64,000 nucleotides of DNA, from positions 744,001 to 808,000 of the forward strand of contig FOIY01000001.1 in assembly GCA_900111435.1 (NCBI GenBank), written 5' to 3'. Numbering within the stretch: the stretch's first letter is position 1; each line of letters opens with the position of its first letter. The translations under genes were made by a program, and so were the position numbers. Origin of the DNA: Ruminococcaceae bacterium KH2T8. GTDB lineage: Bacteria > Bacillota > Clostridia > Saccharofermentanales > Saccharofermentanaceae. Shown piece by piece: positions 8,854 to 19,569 of this stretch. Below the pieces are notes generated by a model that saw only the letters and a list, made by a program, of their open reading frames with translations, was not told where the DNA came from and made no database searches.

Positions 8854-10161
8854 TCACTGTCTTTTATCGGCTCCTAAGAGCTTTCTCAGCACAACCGCGC
8901 TTGCTATTGCGATCCCCAACTCGACTAATGATCCTACCACCAGGCTTCCGGGGAACCGGTCATACCAGGGATCCCTTGCCCTTGCCAATGTAAACTTGAT
9001 AAAGAAGATACTGTATGACAGTATCAATATCTCGGGAATATGTTCACGGAAAAACGACGTCAGTCTGTTATCAGTATTGATCATAGTTGCGAAGATCAAG
9101 AGGAGCATAACGACAGAAAGTCCGAACAACAACCAGGTAATACATTGCGCTTTCGTATAAGGTTCAAGGAAGTTGTTTATACGCTGGTTATTAGAAACTG
9201 CGGGAGTAGCGCAAAAAGATGTTGAATATCTGTACTGCATACCGTTCATCGCAAGAACGACAGGCTGAAGAAGCCACAGCGTTGCATAGGACAGCACCGT
9301 CAAAGCCGACCATACACTGACATATAAGATCCGCAGGGACCTCTTCTTCGGTATCAGTATCGACCTGTACTTTCCGACGAGGATCCCCAGGGGAAGAAGC
9401 GGCATATTGGTACCAAGATACAAATAGTACAGTTGAGGATTCATTATTCCTCTTATTGCATAGATAGCGGGCGGAAAGCACGAGAGCACCAGGACAACCA
9501 AGATCGGGATGAGTTCTGACCTGAGGATCTTCTTTAGCAGGATATAAACGGCGACCAATATCGCTGCCGTTACCGCCATGCCAAGAAGAAATTTGCTGCA
9601 TGTATAGATGCTTTCCGCAAAGACATATCGTATAAGTCCCCAGATCTTGATCTTCTTATTATGTCCATTTATAAAATATATACGACTGAACATCGGGACC
9701 AGGAGTAATATCAACGGGATTAAAAGAAGACCCTTTCTTCGTATCCGAATATCGCCGGAATGAACTCGCATGCCTGTAAAGAAAAGAAAGACCGAGGACA
9801 TCACGAGCTCAGCATATATGCTCATCGAAAACAATCTGCCGGTATCGTTATTACCAAAAAACTGTTCTCTAATCCAGCTAAGAAGCCTTCTTATCATTTC
9901 AGCTGTGTCGATCGAAGCTTCTAATGATACATATACTGTGAAACCATCCTGCCTGGGATAATTCCATGAGAACATGATAATGCACATTATAAGAGCGATA
10001 GCGCAGTAATTGCGGATGTTTACAGTAAGACGATCTTCCGATGAGACCTTCTCCCCCTTTTTCTTTCCCACAAATAAACATGTGCCAAAGACAAGAAGTG
10101 TCCCCGAAATCCACAGTAGCAGCCATAACATATTTTGATTAGCGATATCAGCTATATACAT
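8854..10161 (-). CDS. polytopic membrane protein of unknown function
   Basis: About 435 aa with ten or more hydrophobic segments, separated by short basic loops (KKKGEKV, RIRRKG, KKRSLR). I do not recognise a family. The layout is reminiscent of acyltransferase-3-like or O-antigen-type integral membrane proteins, but I see no signature His or Arg motifs. The second Met is preferred because GGGGA lies 7 bp before it, whereas the first ATG abuts that site. It stands alone between rpmE and the DUF3592-like gene. Confidence 0.6.
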   Translation of the reverse strand: MYIADIANQNMLWLLLWISGTLLVFGTCLFVGKKKGEKVSSEDRLTVNIRNYCAIALIMCIIMFSWNYPRQDGFTVYVSLEASIDTAEMIRRLLSWIREQFFGNNDTGRLFSMSIYAELVMSSVFLFFTGMRVHSGDIRIRRKGLLLIPLILLLVPMFSRIYFINGHNKKIKIWGLIRYVFAESIYTCSKFLLGMAVTAAILVAVYILLKKILRSELIPILVVLVLSCFPPAIYAIRGIMNPQLYYLYLGTNMPLLPLGILVGKYRSILIPKKRSLRILYVSVWSALTVLSYATLWLLQPVVLAMNGMQYRYSTSFCATPAVSNNQRINNFLEPYTKAQCITWLLFGLSVVMLLLIFATMINTDNRLTSFFREHIPEILILSYSIFFIKFTLARARDPWYDRFPGSLVVGSLVELGIAIASAVVLRKLLGADKRQ

Positions 10162-10274
10162 ATTCATTCCCCGTCACTTAACATGCGTTAACTCATCTAT
10201 AATATATATCCGACAGGGCAAAGACAGAACACGATGAACTTAAGCGCAAACCATGACAAAAACGAACAAAAAAC

Positions 10275-10298
10275 AGGCGACCTCTTACGAAGTCGCCT
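10275..10298 (-). terminator. rho-independent terminator of rpmE
   Basis: AGGCGAC and GTCGCCT form a 7-bp stem. On the minus strand it is followed by GTTTTTTG and another T-run. Confidence 0.8.
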
Positions 10299-10329
10299 AT
10301 ATTTACGATTCTTAGTCGCTCGAATAGGA

Positions 10330-10530
10330 TTATGCTCTTCCCATTCTCTTGTTGAACTTGTCAACACGTCCGCCTGTATCTACAAGCTTCTGCTTACCTG
10401 TGTAGAAAGGGTGGCAGTTTGAGCAGATATCTACACGAAGGTCTTCCTTCGTAGAGAGTGTCTCAAATGTAGCACCGCAAGCACACTTAACCGTAACCAA
10501 GTAAGTCTTGGGATGGATGTCGCTCTTCAT
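10330..10530 (-). CDS. rpmE: 50S ribosomal protein L31, zinc-binding type
   Basis: 66 aa. [26 protein letters not shown] and [10 protein letters not shown] are classic for L31. The CxC and CxxC pairs mark the zinc-containing C+ form. The start is the ATG with AGAGG 9 bp upstream; a GTG three codons earlier lies inside that site. It sits directly downstream of rho, separated by 108 bp, and ends in its own terminator. Confidence 0.95.
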   Translation of the reverse strand: MKSDIHPKTYLVTVKCACGATFETLSTKEDLRVDICSNCHPFYTGKQKLVDTGGRVDKFNKRMGRA

Positions 10531-10638
10531 TGATCTCACCTCTTATCAAAGATATGGCGCGTACTGATAGAGGCACGTATGCCATACCGGATTTAATAGT
10601 AACTTTGAAATATTACTCTCTTTGTGTCGACTTGTCAA

Positions 10639-12597
10639 TCACGAATCTACCGAGAATGATTTCTTGGCAGAGAGCACGAAAGACGCGTTGCTCGTCGTTC
10701 TCTTCATGTAGTTGATGACAGCAGACGTAGCAGCAAGAGTATCGACTTCCGCGATGGCCTTTCTCGTGAGCCATACGGACTCGAGCTCCTCGGGCGTAAG
10801 GAGAAGATCCTCTCTTCTCGTACCGGACTTATCAACCGCGATAGCAGGATAGATACGTCTGTCGGCAAGTCTTCTGTCGAGTACGACTTCCATGTTACCG
10901 GTACCCTTGAACTCCTCGAAGATGACTTCGTCCATTCGAGAGCCTGTCTCGATAAGAGCAGTAGCGATGATCGTCAAAGATCCGCCGAACTCGATATTAC
11001 GAGCCGCACCGAAGAATCTCTTGGGACCGTAGAGGGATCCCGGATCAAGACCTCCGGAAAGAGTTCTACCCGTAGGATTGATCGTAAGGTTATATGCTCT
11101 TGCAAGTCTCGTCATGGAGTCGAGGAGGATAACTACATCCTCGCCGAGCTCGACAAGTCTCATAGCTCTCTCGAGTACGAGCTCAGTAACTCTTACGTGA
11201 TTTTCGGGGCGCTTGTCGAATGTTGAATAAACAACTTCACCCTTTATGGATCTCTGCATATCCGTAACTTCCTCGGGACGCTCATCGATAAGGAGAACGA
11301 TGACCTTACAGTTGGGATTATTTGCAGTGATCGAATTAGCTACCTTCTTAAGAAGGATAGTCTTACCTGCCTTAGGCGGAGATACGATCATACCTCTCTG
11401 GCCCTTACCGATGGGAGAGAAAAGATCGATGATCCTCGTTGAAAGATCCTCGGCACCTGTCTCCAAGGTAAGTCTCTTATCGGGATAGATAGCCGTAAGA
11501 TTTTCAAATCTCGGACGCTTTCTGATGATGTCATAATCGGAATCCTCGGGGATCTCGACATCGTTTACCGCGATTACCTTACGAAGGGGCGCATACTTGT
11601 CCTTGCCTCTTGCGGGAGCGACAAGACCCTTGATCTTATCACCCTTACGAAGACCGAGTCTCTTGATCATCTGGCCGGGAACATATGCATCTTCTTCACC
11701 GGGAAGGTAATTATTCTTGTGAACGAATCCGCAGAAATCATTTCTGTTCTCACCGCCGATCGAAAGGATACCTTCGATCTCCTTATACTGGATCTCGGGT
11801 GCGGGAGCAGGCTCTGCGGGCTGCTCGGGATTAGCATTTTCCTCTGCGGGAATATCGACTGCGGTAGGTGTCTGTTCAGGACCGAAAGAGATCCTTCTCT
11901 TCTTGCTCTTTCCTGCCGCTCTTTCATTCTGCTTTTTAGGCTGTTCACCGCTCTTATCTTCGGATGCTTTTTCAGCTTCCGGAGCATTCTCTTCGGCAGG
12001 CTTTTCTTCAGCTTTGGAAGGTGCTTCTTCTGCCTTCGTTTCGGCAGTATCTTCACTCTTCTTTTTTCTGCTCTTCTTAGCTATTTTCTTAGCAGTCTCG
12101 GGAGCAGTTTCAGGAGCTTCTGACGTCTCCTTCTTTGCCTCTTCCGCAGGAGCTTCGGCCGTAGCGGATATCTCTTCTATCGAGATGTTTTCAGCCTTCT
12201 TTTTAGTTGTCTTTTTGGTGGTTGTCTTCTTAGCTTTTGAAGTCTTCTTTTCTGCTGTTTCTTCAGCCTTATCTTCTACCTTGACTTCAGCTTTTTCTTC
12301 TGACTTTTCTTCAGTCTTTTTTGCAGTCTTTCTCGTAGTCTTTTTGACTGCTTTTTTCTCATCTGCGGGAGCCTCTTCTTCGGCCTTTTCCTCTGCCGCT
12401 TTTGTCGTCTTTTTCTTTGTACGCTTAGCGGGAGTCTTAGCCGGTGCGACCTGTTCTACGGGAGTTCCGCTTATGGCTGCGATGAGCTCCTCACGGGACT
12501 TGGTAGCTGCTACTTCGGGAGTAAAATCACCGAACTGTACTGCGATCGCTTCAAGGTCTTCTTTAGACTTTGAGATCAGTTGATCGTATTCTGACAT
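10639..12597 (-). CDS. rho: transcription termination factor Rho with long disordered insert
   Basis: 652 aa, against about 420 in E. coli. Residues 1-45 form the Rho N-terminal helical (SAP-like) domain. Roughly residues 50-275 are a Lys/Glu/Ala/Thr-rich low-complexity insert. The OB-fold RNA-binding domain follows ([15 protein letters not shown], then [16 protein letters not shown]). The hexameric ATPase has Walker [12 protein letters not shown], Walker [14 protein letters not shown] and the R-loop [15 protein letters not shown]. Long charged inserts between the N-terminal and OB domains are known in some Actinobacteria and Clostridia, where they add RNA contacts or promote phase separation. 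The ORF reads cleanly through the insert. Confidence 0.95.
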   Translation of the reverse strand: MSEYDQLISKSKEDLEAIAVQFGDFTPEVAATKSREELIAAISGTPVEQVAPAKTPAKRTKKKTTKAAEEKAEEEAPADEKKAVKKTTRKTAKKTEEKSEEKAEVKVEDKAEETAEKKTSKAKKTTTKKTTKKKAENISIEEISATAEAPAEEAKKETSEAPETAPETAKKIAKKSRKKKSEDTAETKAEEAPSKAEEKPAEENAPEAEKASEDKSGEQPKKQNERAAGKSKKRRISFGPEQTPTAVDIPAEENANPEQPAEPAPAPEIQYKEIEGILSIGGENRNDFCGFVHKNNYLPGEEDAYVPGQMIKRLGLRKGDKIKGLVAPARGKDKYAPLRKVIAVNDVEIPEDSDYDIIRKRPRFENLTAIYPDKRLTLETGAEDLSTRIIDLFSPIGKGQRGMIVSPPKAGKTILLKKVANSITANNPNCKVIVLLIDERPEEVTDMQRSIKGEVVYSTFDKRPENHVRVTELVLERAMRLVELGEDVVILLDSMTRLARAYNLTINPTGRTLSGGLDPGSLYGPKRFFGAARNIEFGGSLTIIATALIETGSRMDEVIFEEFKGTGNMEVVLDRRLADRRIYPAIAVDKSGTRREDLLLTPEELESVWLTRKAIAEVDTLAATSAVINYMKRTTSNASFVLSAKKSFSVDS

Positions 12598-12681
12598 AGA
12601 TACCTCATGTAAAAGGATTAGATAATTGACATAAATTGTGATCGGGATAAAGACCGGACAAACAATCTGTCCATTGCAAGG

Positions 12682-12710
12682 ATAATATCACGACAATTTT
12701 TGTTAGTCAA
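12682..12710 (-). promoter_or_regulatory. rho promoter
   Basis: TTGACT (12705-12710) and TATTAT (12682-12687) are spaced by 17 bp. The leader of about 75 nt before the rho start contains a GGACA/TGTCC hairpin, a possible site for Rho autoregulation. Confidence 0.65.
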
Positions 12711-12765
12711 TCGCTTTTATATCGATATTTCGCGGTATCTTAAGGCATCTTTGCGTCAGATCAAA

Positions 12766-12793
12766 AAGGCACTTTCGCCGTGGAAAGTGCCTT
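12766..12793. terminator. terminator of the mreB-like gene (bidirectional shape)
   Basis: An 11-bp perfect stem, AAGGCACTTTC with GAAAGTGCCTT, has a 6-nt loop and is flanked by a T-run on either strand. It lies just after the mreB-like stop codon on the minus strand. Confidence 0.85.
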
Positions 12794-12833
12794 GGTTTTT
12801 GTTGATATAAATAGATGTCTGTCGATGTGGTTA

Positions 12834-13847
12834 TCAGGCCTGGTCGCCGAGAGCCGCGAACTTATCCATCATGTCGAGAGCCTTACCTGTTCCGATAGCT
12901 ACGCACGAGATAGGATCCTGTGCGATATAAACATCGATACCGATCTTAGTAGCAAGCATACGGTCGAGACCGTAAAGAAGTGCTCCGCCGCCCGTCATTA
13001 CGATACCTCTTTGAGAGATATCAGCCATGAGCTCCGGAGGTGTCTTCTCAAGTACTACGTGTACTGCTTCGAAGATAGACGATACGGGCTCCTCGAGTGC
13101 TTCGAGCATTTCAGTGGAAGATACCGTAACGGTGGACGGAAGACCCGTGATGAGGTTTCTTCCTCTAACGTCAAGTGTGAGCTCCTCGTCCCTGGGATAT
13201 GCGCAACCGATCTGGATCTTGAGCATCTCGGCAGTCTTCTCACCGATGAGGATATTATGCTTCCTTCTTACGTGCTTGATGATAGCTTCGTCGAACTTAT
13301 CACCTGCGACCTTCAAGGATGCATCTACGACAGGTTCGCAAAGAGAGATAACGGAGATATCTGTCGTACCGCCTCCGATATCTACTACCATGGATCCGCA
13401 TGCCTTAGTGATATCGATACCTGCACCGATAGCTGCCGCGATAGGCTCACGGATAAGGAATACATCCTTGGCACCCGCATGACGGCATGCATTCTCAACT
13501 GCCTGCTGCTCAACGGGAGTAATGACCGAAGGAACACAGACTACGATAGTGGGCTTAAAGTATGTAGCACGGATTCCGTTACACACTCTTCCGATAAATG
13601 CCTTGAGCATTACTTCGGTAGCTCTGAAATCGGAGATAACACCTTCACGGAGAGGCCTTATAGCCTCTACTACACCGGGAGTACGACCGAGCATAAGGGA
13701 CGCACTTTCACCTACTGCCAACACCTTACCCGTCTTATTATTTACTGCGACTACGGAGGGTTCCTTAAGAACAACACCCTTTCCGCGGACATAGATCAAC
13801 ACGCTGCTGGTACCGAGATCGATACCAATTTCCATTCCAAGACCCAT
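12834..13847 (-). CDS. mreB: rod-shape actin homologue MreB/Mbl family
   Basis: 337 aa from the ATG after AGAGGTAT. The actin-fold motifs are visible: phosphate 1 IGIDLGTSSVLIYVRGKGV, phosphate 2 MVVDIGGGTTDISVISL, and the adenosine loop GIVMTGGGALLYGLD. It forms membrane-bound filaments that guide lateral cell-wall synthesis. The gene is alone, away from mreC and mreD, which points to an Mbl or MreBH-like paralogue rather than the main mreB. The MGLGME start could also support a shorter MEIGIDLG start. Confidence 0.88.
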   Translation of the reverse strand: MGLGMEIGIDLGTSSVLIYVRGKGVVLKEPSVVAVNNKTGKVLAVGESASLMLGRTPGVVEAIRPLREGVISDFRATEVMLKAFIGRVCNGIRATYFKPTIVVCVPSVITPVEQQAVENACRHAGAKDVFLIREPIAAAIGAGIDITKACGSMVVDIGGGTTDISVISLCEPVVDASLKVAGDKFDEAIIKHVRRKHNILIGEKTAEMLKIQIGCAYPRDEELTLDVRGRNLITGLPSTVTVSSTEMLEALEEPVSSIFEAVHVVLEKTPPELMADISQRGIVMTGGGALLYGLDRMLATKIGIDVYIAQDPISCVAIGTGKALDMMDKFAALGDQA

Positions 13848-13904
13848 ATAAATACCTCTATGTAAGAAAGCGCCAAAGCGCGAAAATTCATTTAAAACAA
13901 TTCT

Positions 13905-13932
13905 ATTATAACGTAACAAAGCCATAAATCAA
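13905..13932 (-). promoter_or_regulatory. promoter of the mreB-like gene
   Basis: TTGATT (13927-13932) and TATAAT (13905-13910) are spaced by 16 bp, about 60 bp before the start codon. It is divergent from the leuS promoter. Confidence 0.6.
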
Positions 13933-14034
13933 CGTGACAGGTGTGGCAAAACATTTCAAATAGGTTTCAATTTAATATGCACGTGTGATAAAATCTTATG
14001 GTTTATAAATAAAAGAAGAAAGGACTTTATTAAT

Positions 14035-16515
14035 ATGTCTTATTCTGTTGATATCGACCGTAAATGGCAGAAGAAATGGGAAGAGACGGGACTTTACAAG
14101 TTCGATCCGAACAAGGAAGGCGAGAAGCTCTATTGCCTTGAGATGTTCTCCTATCCTTCCGGTGCCAATCTTCACCTCGGCCACTGGTACAATTACTCAC
14201 TGACTGATTCATGGTCAAGAATGAAGAGGATGCAGGGCTATAACGTATTCCATCCCATGGGATTCGATGCTTTCGGACTTCCTGCCGAGAACTACGCTAT
14301 CAAGACTGGTATCCATCCTCAGGATTCCACTCTCAAGAATATCGCAACGATGGAGAAGCAGCTCCGTGAGATGGGCGCTACTTTCGACTGGGACTACGAG
14401 CTAGCTACATGCATGCCCGAGTACTACAAGTGGAATCAGTGGCTCTTCATCCAGCTCTACAACAAGGGTCTCGCTTACAGAAAGAACGCTCCCGTTAACT
14501 GGTGCGATAAGTGTAAGACGGTACTTGCAAACGAGCAGGTAATCGACGGCAAGTGCGAAAGATGCGACAGCGAAGTCGTTAAGAAGAACATGACTCAGTG
14601 GTTCTTCAAGATCACTGACTACGCTCAGGAACTCCTCGACTGCCTTCCCGACCTCGACTGGCCCGAGAAGACAAAGAAGATCCAGACAAACTGGATCGGC
14701 AGATCCGAAGGTTCACAGGTCGCTTTCACCGTTGAAAAGAACGGCGAGATCTTAAAGGACGAGAATGGCGATCCTTTAAAGCTCGAAGTATTCACTACAA
14801 GAGCTGATACGTTCATGGGTGTTACCTATGTTGTCGTAGCTCCCGAGTCAGAGCTCTGCTCCAAGCTCACTACAGACGAGTGCAAGGCTCAGGTTGAAGA
14901 CTATAAGCTCTTCACTTCCAAGGCATCCGATATCGATCGTATGTCCACAACAAGAGAAAAGACAGGTGTATTCACCGGTTCTTATGCAATTCATCCTCTG
15001 AACGGCAGAAAGGTACCGATCTGGACATCTGATTACGTTATCGCAGCTTACGGTACGGGTGTCGTAATGGCAGTTCCCGCACACGACGAAAGAGACTTCG
15101 AGTTCGCTACTAAGTTCGGTCTTGATATCATCAGAGTAGTTGCTTCCGCCGAGGGCGTAGAAGACGAACTTCCCTACTGTGAGAAGAAGGGTATCCTCGT
15201 TAACTCCGACGAGTTCAACGGTATCGAGATGCATGCCGCTATCGATGCTATCGTAAACAAGCTCGCTACCATGGATATGGGGCACAAGACAGTCAACTAC
15301 AGACTTCGTGACTGGCTCATCTCCAGACAGAGATACTGGGGTACACCCATCCCCATGATCCACTGTGAAAAGTGCGGCGTTGTACCCGTTCCCGAGAAGG
15401 ATCTTCCCGTACTTCTTCCCTACGACGTAGAGTTCACACCCGACGGAGAATCTCCTCTTGCAAAGTGCGATTCATTCATGAACTGCAAGTGCCCCAAGTG
15501 TGGCGGTGATGCAAAGAGAGATCCCGATACGATGGATACTTTCGTTGACTCTTCATGGTATGAGCTTCGTTATCCCGACAACAAGAATAACGATGAGATC
15601 TTCAATAAAGATACGATCAGAAAGCTCTGCCCCGTTGATAAGTACGTAGGTGGTCCCGAGCATGCTGCAATGCATCTTCTCTATGCAAGATTCATCTGCA
15701 AGGCAATGCGCGACATGGGTCTTGTTGATTTCGACGAACCCTTTAAGAGCCTCGTTCACCAGGGTATCATCCTCGGTCCCGACGGTAACAGGATGAGTAA
15801 GTCAAAGGGTAATACCGTCGCTCCCGACGAGTATGTAGCTAAGCACGGATCCGATGTATTCAGAACATATCTCGCATTCGGTTTCGCATATACGGAGGGC
15901 GGTCCCTGGAACGATGATGGAATCCAGGCTATCCTAAAGTTCACGAGACGTATCGAGAAGCTCGCCGAGGATGCCGCATCTTATCCCAAGGCTGACATCG
16001 CTGATATCGAGCTCGGAAAGAACGAGAAGGAACTCAACTACGTTCTTAACTACACGATCAAGAATGCAACATTCGATACTGACAGATTCCAGTTCAATAC
16101 TGCAGTCGCTCGTATGATGGAGCTCCTTAACGCAATCGGTAAGTATCAGCAGCTTCCCGATGCTAAGCCCGAGTTCACAAGATATGCTACTGAGAAGCTC
16201 ATCCTTCTCCTCTCACCTTTCGCTCCTCACATGACCGAAGAGATCTGGTGCGAGCAGTTCGGCAACGGCTATTCCATCTTCGATCAGAAGTGGCCTGAAT
16301 TCGATGAGAAGGCTCTCGTTAAGGATGAGATCGAGATCGCTGTTCAGATCAACGGTAAGGTAATGTTCAAGGTAGATATCCCTTCCGATGCTGATCAGGC
16401 TGCAGTCGAGGCTCAGGTCAAGGCTGACGAAAGACTTAAGAAAGCTCTCGCAGGCAGAAATATAGTTAAGTTCATCTATGTAAAGGGCAGGCTTGCAAAC
16501 ATCGTTGCAAAGTGA
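14035..16515 (+). CDS. leuS: leucyl-tRNA synthetase
   Basis: 826 aa, a normal bacterial length. The class I signature is HLGH in [13 protein letters not shown], and KMSKS appears as [11 protein letters not shown] zinc-type insert has two CxxC pairs ([14 protein letters not shown]). The editing domain contains [12 protein letters not shown] and later [25 protein letters not shown] ribosome site precedes the ATG. A weak promoter is possible at 13966-13994 (TTCAAT, 17 bp, TAAAAT). The 187-bp upstream region is too short for a T-box and has no T-box motif, so regulation by uncharged tRNA-Leu is not supported. Confidence 0.97.
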   Translation: MSYSVDIDRKWQKKWEETGLYKFDPNKEGEKLYCLEMFSYPSGANLHLGHWYNYSLTDSWSRMKRMQGYNVFHPMGFDAFGLPAENYAIKTGIHPQDSTLKNIATMEKQLREMGATFDWDYELATCMPEYYKWNQWLFIQLYNKGLAYRKNAPVNWCDKCKTVLANEQVIDGKCERCDSEVVKKNMTQWFFKITDYAQELLDCLPDLDWPEKTKKIQTNWIGRSEGSQVAFTVEKNGEILKDENGDPLKLEVFTTRADTFMGVTYVVVAPESELCSKLTTDECKAQVEDYKLFTSKASDIDRMSTTREKTGVFTGSYAIHPLNGRKVPIWTSDYVIAAYGTGVVMAVPAHDERDFEFATKFGLDIIRVVASAEGVEDELPYCEKKGILVNSDEFNGIEMHAAIDAIVNKLATMDMGHKTVNYRLRDWLISRQRYWGTPIPMIHCEKCGVVPVPEKDLPVLLPYDVEFTPDGESPLAKCDSFMNCKCPKCGGDAKRDPDTMDTFVDSSWYELRYPDNKNNDEIFNKDTIRKLCPVDKYVGGPEHAAMHLLYARFICKAMRDMGLVDFDEPFKSLVHQGIILGPDGNRMSKSKGNTVAPDEYVAKHGSDVFRTYLAFGFAYTEGGPWNDDGIQAILKFTRRIEKLAEDAASYPKADIADIELGKNEKELNYVLNYTIKNATFDTDRFQFNTAVARMMELLNAIGKYQQLPDAKPEFTRYATEKLILLLSPFAPHMTEEIWCEQFGNGYSIFDQKWPEFDEKALVKDEIEIAVQINGKVMFKVDIPSDADQAAVEAQVKADERLKKALAGRNIVKFIYVKGRLANIVAK

Positions 16516-16548
16516 TCCTTTAACTAATAACTGCAACTATAAGAAAGA

Positions 16549-16571
16549 CTGGACCATAAAGGTTCAGCCTT
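16549..16571 (+). terminator. probable terminator of leuS
   Basis: CTGGACC and GGTTCAG can pair, with one G-T pair. The stem is followed by CCTTTTGTT, a moderate T-run. Confidence 0.5.
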
Positions 16572-16631
16572 TTGTTATGTTCTGAATAAATCATTGACTG
16601 TCATCTATAGGTCCTAAATAACGCACAAAAG

Positions 16632-16657
16632 AACGGCACCCGTTACCGAGTGCCGTT
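16632..16657. terminator. hairpin terminator between leuS and the NlpC/P60 gene
   Basis: AACGGCAC pairs with GTGCCGTT, with a 10-nt loop. On the plus strand TTCTTATATTTTT follows; on the minus strand CTTTTG follows, downstream of the NlpC/P60 stop codon. It probably ends both convergent transcripts. Confidence 0.75.
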
Positions 16658-16676
16658 TCTTATATTTTTGTATTGC

Positions 16677-17957
16677 TTATGTGTAGATACGTCTTATCGT
16701 CAGGATAGGATGTCTGTCGATGTCACCGTAGACAACACCCCATGCACGACCTCTTGCATCGATACACTGTCCACCGCCTACATAGATACCTACGTGACCG
16801 CAGGATCCTCCGCCTGTATCCCAGCAAACGATATCACCGGGCTGAGCGTCTTCACGGTCAACGGGAACACCTACACTGCAGAGCGACTGTGACTGGTGAG
16901 GCAGAGATACGCCGAGCTGACCGTAGCAATAGCATACGAGACCCGAGCAGTCTACTGCGGAGTTGGAGCATGCACCCCATACATAAGAAACACCGAGCAT
17001 TGATTCTGCAATATTGGCGATCGTCTGACCGTTATTACCGGTGTTCTCATACGTACCGCCTACAACCTGGTTGTAGTTAGTACCACCGCCGCCGGAGGAA
17101 GATCCTCCTCCACCGCCACCACCGTTACTCGGGGGAGGCGGAACTGGTGTAGGCGTGGGAGTAGGTGTCGGCGGGGGTTGATCCGTCGTATAGGATATAT
17201 AGACATATCCCTCGAGACCGTCCTCCGTTATTACCTTATACCACTTATCTGCGATACTTATACAACGAAGTCTGTCTTCGTCGTGAAGTGTAGCGATCAT
17301 CTCACTGTCTGTACTTGCTTCGGATCTCAGGATGAGGCTGTCCGTGTCGACCCATACGATCCTGTCGATATCCTGCCATACCATCTCATATGACAGAGAC
17401 GTCGTGAGTACGTAACCTTCGACACCGTCTCTAGTCCTGATCTTGGACCACGTATCACCGTAAGCGATACGCTGAACACCCTCACCCATCGGGATAGACT
17501 CAAGGGTAAGCGAATCCATATAAGGAGCATCCTTGATTATCGTATCCTGAGTCTGGATATAGTAAGGCGTATCATCCTGTGTGAAGTACATGGGATCCAG
17601 GAGCTCCTCCGGAAGTCCTGACTGATCATAAGCCTGATATACGATATATGTCGTTACATCCCTGTACTGAACCTCAGTCTGAGACGGGTCATATCCTTCG
17701 TTATATGAAGCGGAGATAGTACCACCGTTCAAGATGTACTCATCAACTTCGACATCCTCTACGGGAGTTTCAACTTCTTCGAGTTCCTCCTCAGGGAAAG
17801 TCGCAGCATAAGCACGTCTTACCTGCAGGGCAGGACTGGTACCCTCACGCGTTCCGATGGGAAGGCAGATGATAGGTACCGTTACCGATGCACTTACGAG
17901 TACTGAGAGCAGGGCTCTTCCTGCGCTTATCTTCGATCTGTTGTTATTGTTTTTCAT
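16677..17957 (-). CDS. secreted SH3-domain NlpC/P60 peptidoglycan endopeptidase
   Basis: 426 aa from the ATG after AGGTGT. The N-terminus is a signal peptide: a basic start (MKNNNNRSK), a hydrophobic core (LLSVLVSASVTVPIICL) and an Ala-rich cleavage region (RRAYAATFPEE). Two bacterial SH3 domains follow (GVQRIAYGDTWSKIRTRDGVEGYV; DRLRCISIADKWYKVITEDGLEGYV). A Pro-Thr then Gly-Ser-rich linker joins them to the NlpC/P60 catalytic domain: AVDCSGLVCYCYG with the nucleophile Cys, QPGDIVCW, and CGHVGIYVGGG with the catalytic His. It probably cuts D-gamma-Glu to diamino-acid stem-peptide bonds in the cell wall. Confidence 0.92.
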   Translation of the reverse strand: MKNNNNRSKISAGRALLSVLVSASVTVPIICLPIGTREGTSPALQVRRAYAATFPEEELEEVETPVEDVEVDEYILNGGTISASYNEGYDPSQTEVQYRDVTTYIVYQAYDQSGLPEELLDPMYFTQDDTPYYIQTQDTIIKDAPYMDSLTLESIPMGEGVQRIAYGDTWSKIRTRDGVEGYVLTTSLSYEMVWQDIDRIVWVDTDSLILRSEASTDSEMIATLHDEDRLRCISIADKWYKVITEDGLEGYVYISYTTDQPPPTPTPTPTPVPPPPSNGGGGGGGSSSGGGGTNYNQVVGGTYENTGNNGQTIANIAESMLGVSYVWGACSNSAVDCSGLVCYCYGQLGVSLPHQSQSLCSVGVPVDREDAQPGDIVCWDTGGGSCGHVGIYVGGGQCIDARGRAWGVVYGDIDRHPILTIRRIYT

Positions 17958-18058
17958 AGTAACACCTATACGGATTGTACCATCCGCAAGCAACAAGTCT
18001 GCATCAGGTATATAACCGTCTTGTTACAATTATAAAGCCGTACCCCGAAGAAAAATCG

Positions 18059-19534
18059 TCAAACATGTGGCAAAGACACTTCACTGTCAGCCACTGCCTG
18101 CTCGAAAGACCTGTCGTGCTCGACAAAGAGCATGGTGATATCAGACTCTTTGACAAGGCGCTCTATCTCTTTTCTCATATATATATCTATATAGTTAAGA
18201 GGCTCGTCCCAGATATAAAGATCCGCATGCTCGCAAAGGCTCAGCGCGATCAGGACACACTTCTTCTGCCCGAGCGATAATGACTGCACATCGCGCCTGA
18301 GCATATCGGGAGTAAATCCCATCTTAACGAGGATCGTATTAAAGAGCGTCCTGTCATCGTAGCTCAAGTCCCCTATCTCATTAACGTTCCCGTTAAGTCC
18401 TGACGTATCCTGGCTGACATAGGAGATCTTAAGACCCTTAGCAATATTGATATCACCGATCGCGGTGATCCCTTCATCCTCACAATCGCCGAGCTTTCGG
18501 ATATACTTCATGACCGTGCTCTTTCCAGAGCCGTTAGGACCCAAGAGCGCCGTCTTCTCACCCTTTCGGATCTCCATATCAAGACCGCATACGACAGGCA
18601 TACCGTCTCTCATGACGGTAACGTCCTTAAAGATGACAGGCGTCCTGCTGTGGTGATCACTGCCGGTGATCTTGAGTTTTTCGGTCTTCTCAAGATCCTT
18701 AAGCAGGCTCTGCTTCTCCTGAAGTTTCTTCTCGTTCCTGTTTTGAAGATTCTTCGAAAGCGACATGAGCTTTCGCGCTTTCTCTGCTTCATATGCTCGC
18801 CTGAAATGATCTTCCTGAACCTTGCTCGAAGCATGCGCTCTGTTCTTGCTGCTCTCAGCCTTTGCGGACCACTGAGCATTCTTCTTCATTGCAGACTCGA
18901 GAGATGACATCTCCTTCTTTAGCTGGTCGTTTCTGGACTGCTCGCTCTCCATCCTGGCTTCATTATTGTCCCACCACACGGAATAGGACGCATTCACGAG
19001 CTCGAGTCCCGTCTTCGTGATAACGAGCGTATGGTCCGTACAGCGATCAAGGAATTCCCTGTCGTGAGAGATCATGATAAATCCGCTCTTTCCCGCAAGG
19101 TACGACGCGACAGCCTCTCTGCCTTCCAGATCCAGATGGTTGGTAGGCTCATCTATGAGAGGATAAGCATCTTCCGCCGAGAATAATGCAGCGAGCATGA
19201 GCTTGGTCCTCTCGCCTCCCGATAATGTCTCGAAAGGCCTGTACATGATATCGGGATCCGCGCCCATCTGATTTAATTCTTTTCTAATCTTCCATTCCGG
19301 GACATCGGGGATCTCGCGGGATGGAAAAGATACCGTCATCGGAACTCCGCTTATCTCCCCTTCGTGATCGAGCTCGCCCTTAAGGAGCTTAAAGAAAGTC
19401 GTCTTTCCTCTGCCGTTCCTGCCGGCCAGTGCCAGACGCCATGTCGTATCGATACCGATATTGACGTTACTAAACAGAAGAACATCCGTACCGTCATATC
19501 CGAAAGTCAGATCTTTGATGTTGATCAGTGACAT
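18059..19534 (-). CDS. Lsa-type ABC-F ribosomal protection protein
   Basis: 491 aa with two ATPase domains and no membrane segments. Domain 1 has Walker A GRNGRGKT (about 38-45), signature LSGGERTKL and Walker B PLIDEPTNHLD. Domain 2 has GPNGSGKST, LSLGQKK and LYIWDEPLNYID. The linker between them is a charged coiled coil. The N-terminal MSLINIKDLTFGYDG and the WDEPLNYID motif resemble the Lsa/Vga/VmlR antibiotic-resistance group, which displaces lincosamides, streptogramin A and pleuromutilins from the ribosome. The start is the ATG after GGAGG. Regulation by an upstream attenuator is strongly indicated. The actual drug spectrum cannot be read from the sequence. Confidence 0.88.
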   Translation of the reverse strand: MSLINIKDLTFGYDGTDVLLFSNVNIGIDTTWRLALAGRNGRGKTTFFKLLKGELDHEGEISGVPMTVSFPSREIPDVPEWKIRKELNQMGADPDIMYRPFETLSGGERTKLMLAALFSAEDAYPLIDEPTNHLDLEGREAVASYLAGKSGFIMISHDREFLDRCTDHTLVITKTGLELVNASYSVWWDNNEARMESEQSRNDQLKKEMSSLESAMKKNAQWSAKAESSKNRAHASSKVQEDHFRRAYEAEKARKLMSLSKNLQNRNEKKLQEKQSLLKDLEKTEKLKITGSDHHSRTPVIFKDVTVMRDGMPVVCGLDMEIRKGEKTALLGPNGSGKSTVMKYIRKLGDCEDEGITAIGDINIAKGLKISYVSQDTSGLNGNVNEIGDLSYDDRTLFNTILVKMGFTPDMLRRDVQSLSLGQKKCVLIALSLCEHADLYIWDEPLNYIDIYMRKEIERLVKESDITMLFVEHDRSFEQAVADSEVSLPHV

Positions 19535-19569
19535 AAATACCTCCGTAAATTGCATAATTGCGGAGAATC

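Noticed and set aside
10183-10200. GTTAAC-type palindrome upstream of the 8854-10161 gene
   Set aside because: Only five paired bases; too short to call an operator.
11903-12583. Ser/Phe-rich frame opposite the Rho insert
   Set aside because: Arises from the Lys/Glu/Ala-rich codons of the insert read in reverse; not a membrane protein gene.
12780-13865. Long open frame opposite the mreB-like gene
   Set aside because: It is the antisense shadow of a clear actin homologue, with no ribosome site and Cys/Arg/Tyr-rich translation.
13848-14034. T-box or other riboswitch before leuS
   Set aside because: The gap is only 187 bp, shared with the mreB-like promoter, and lacks T-box consensus elements.
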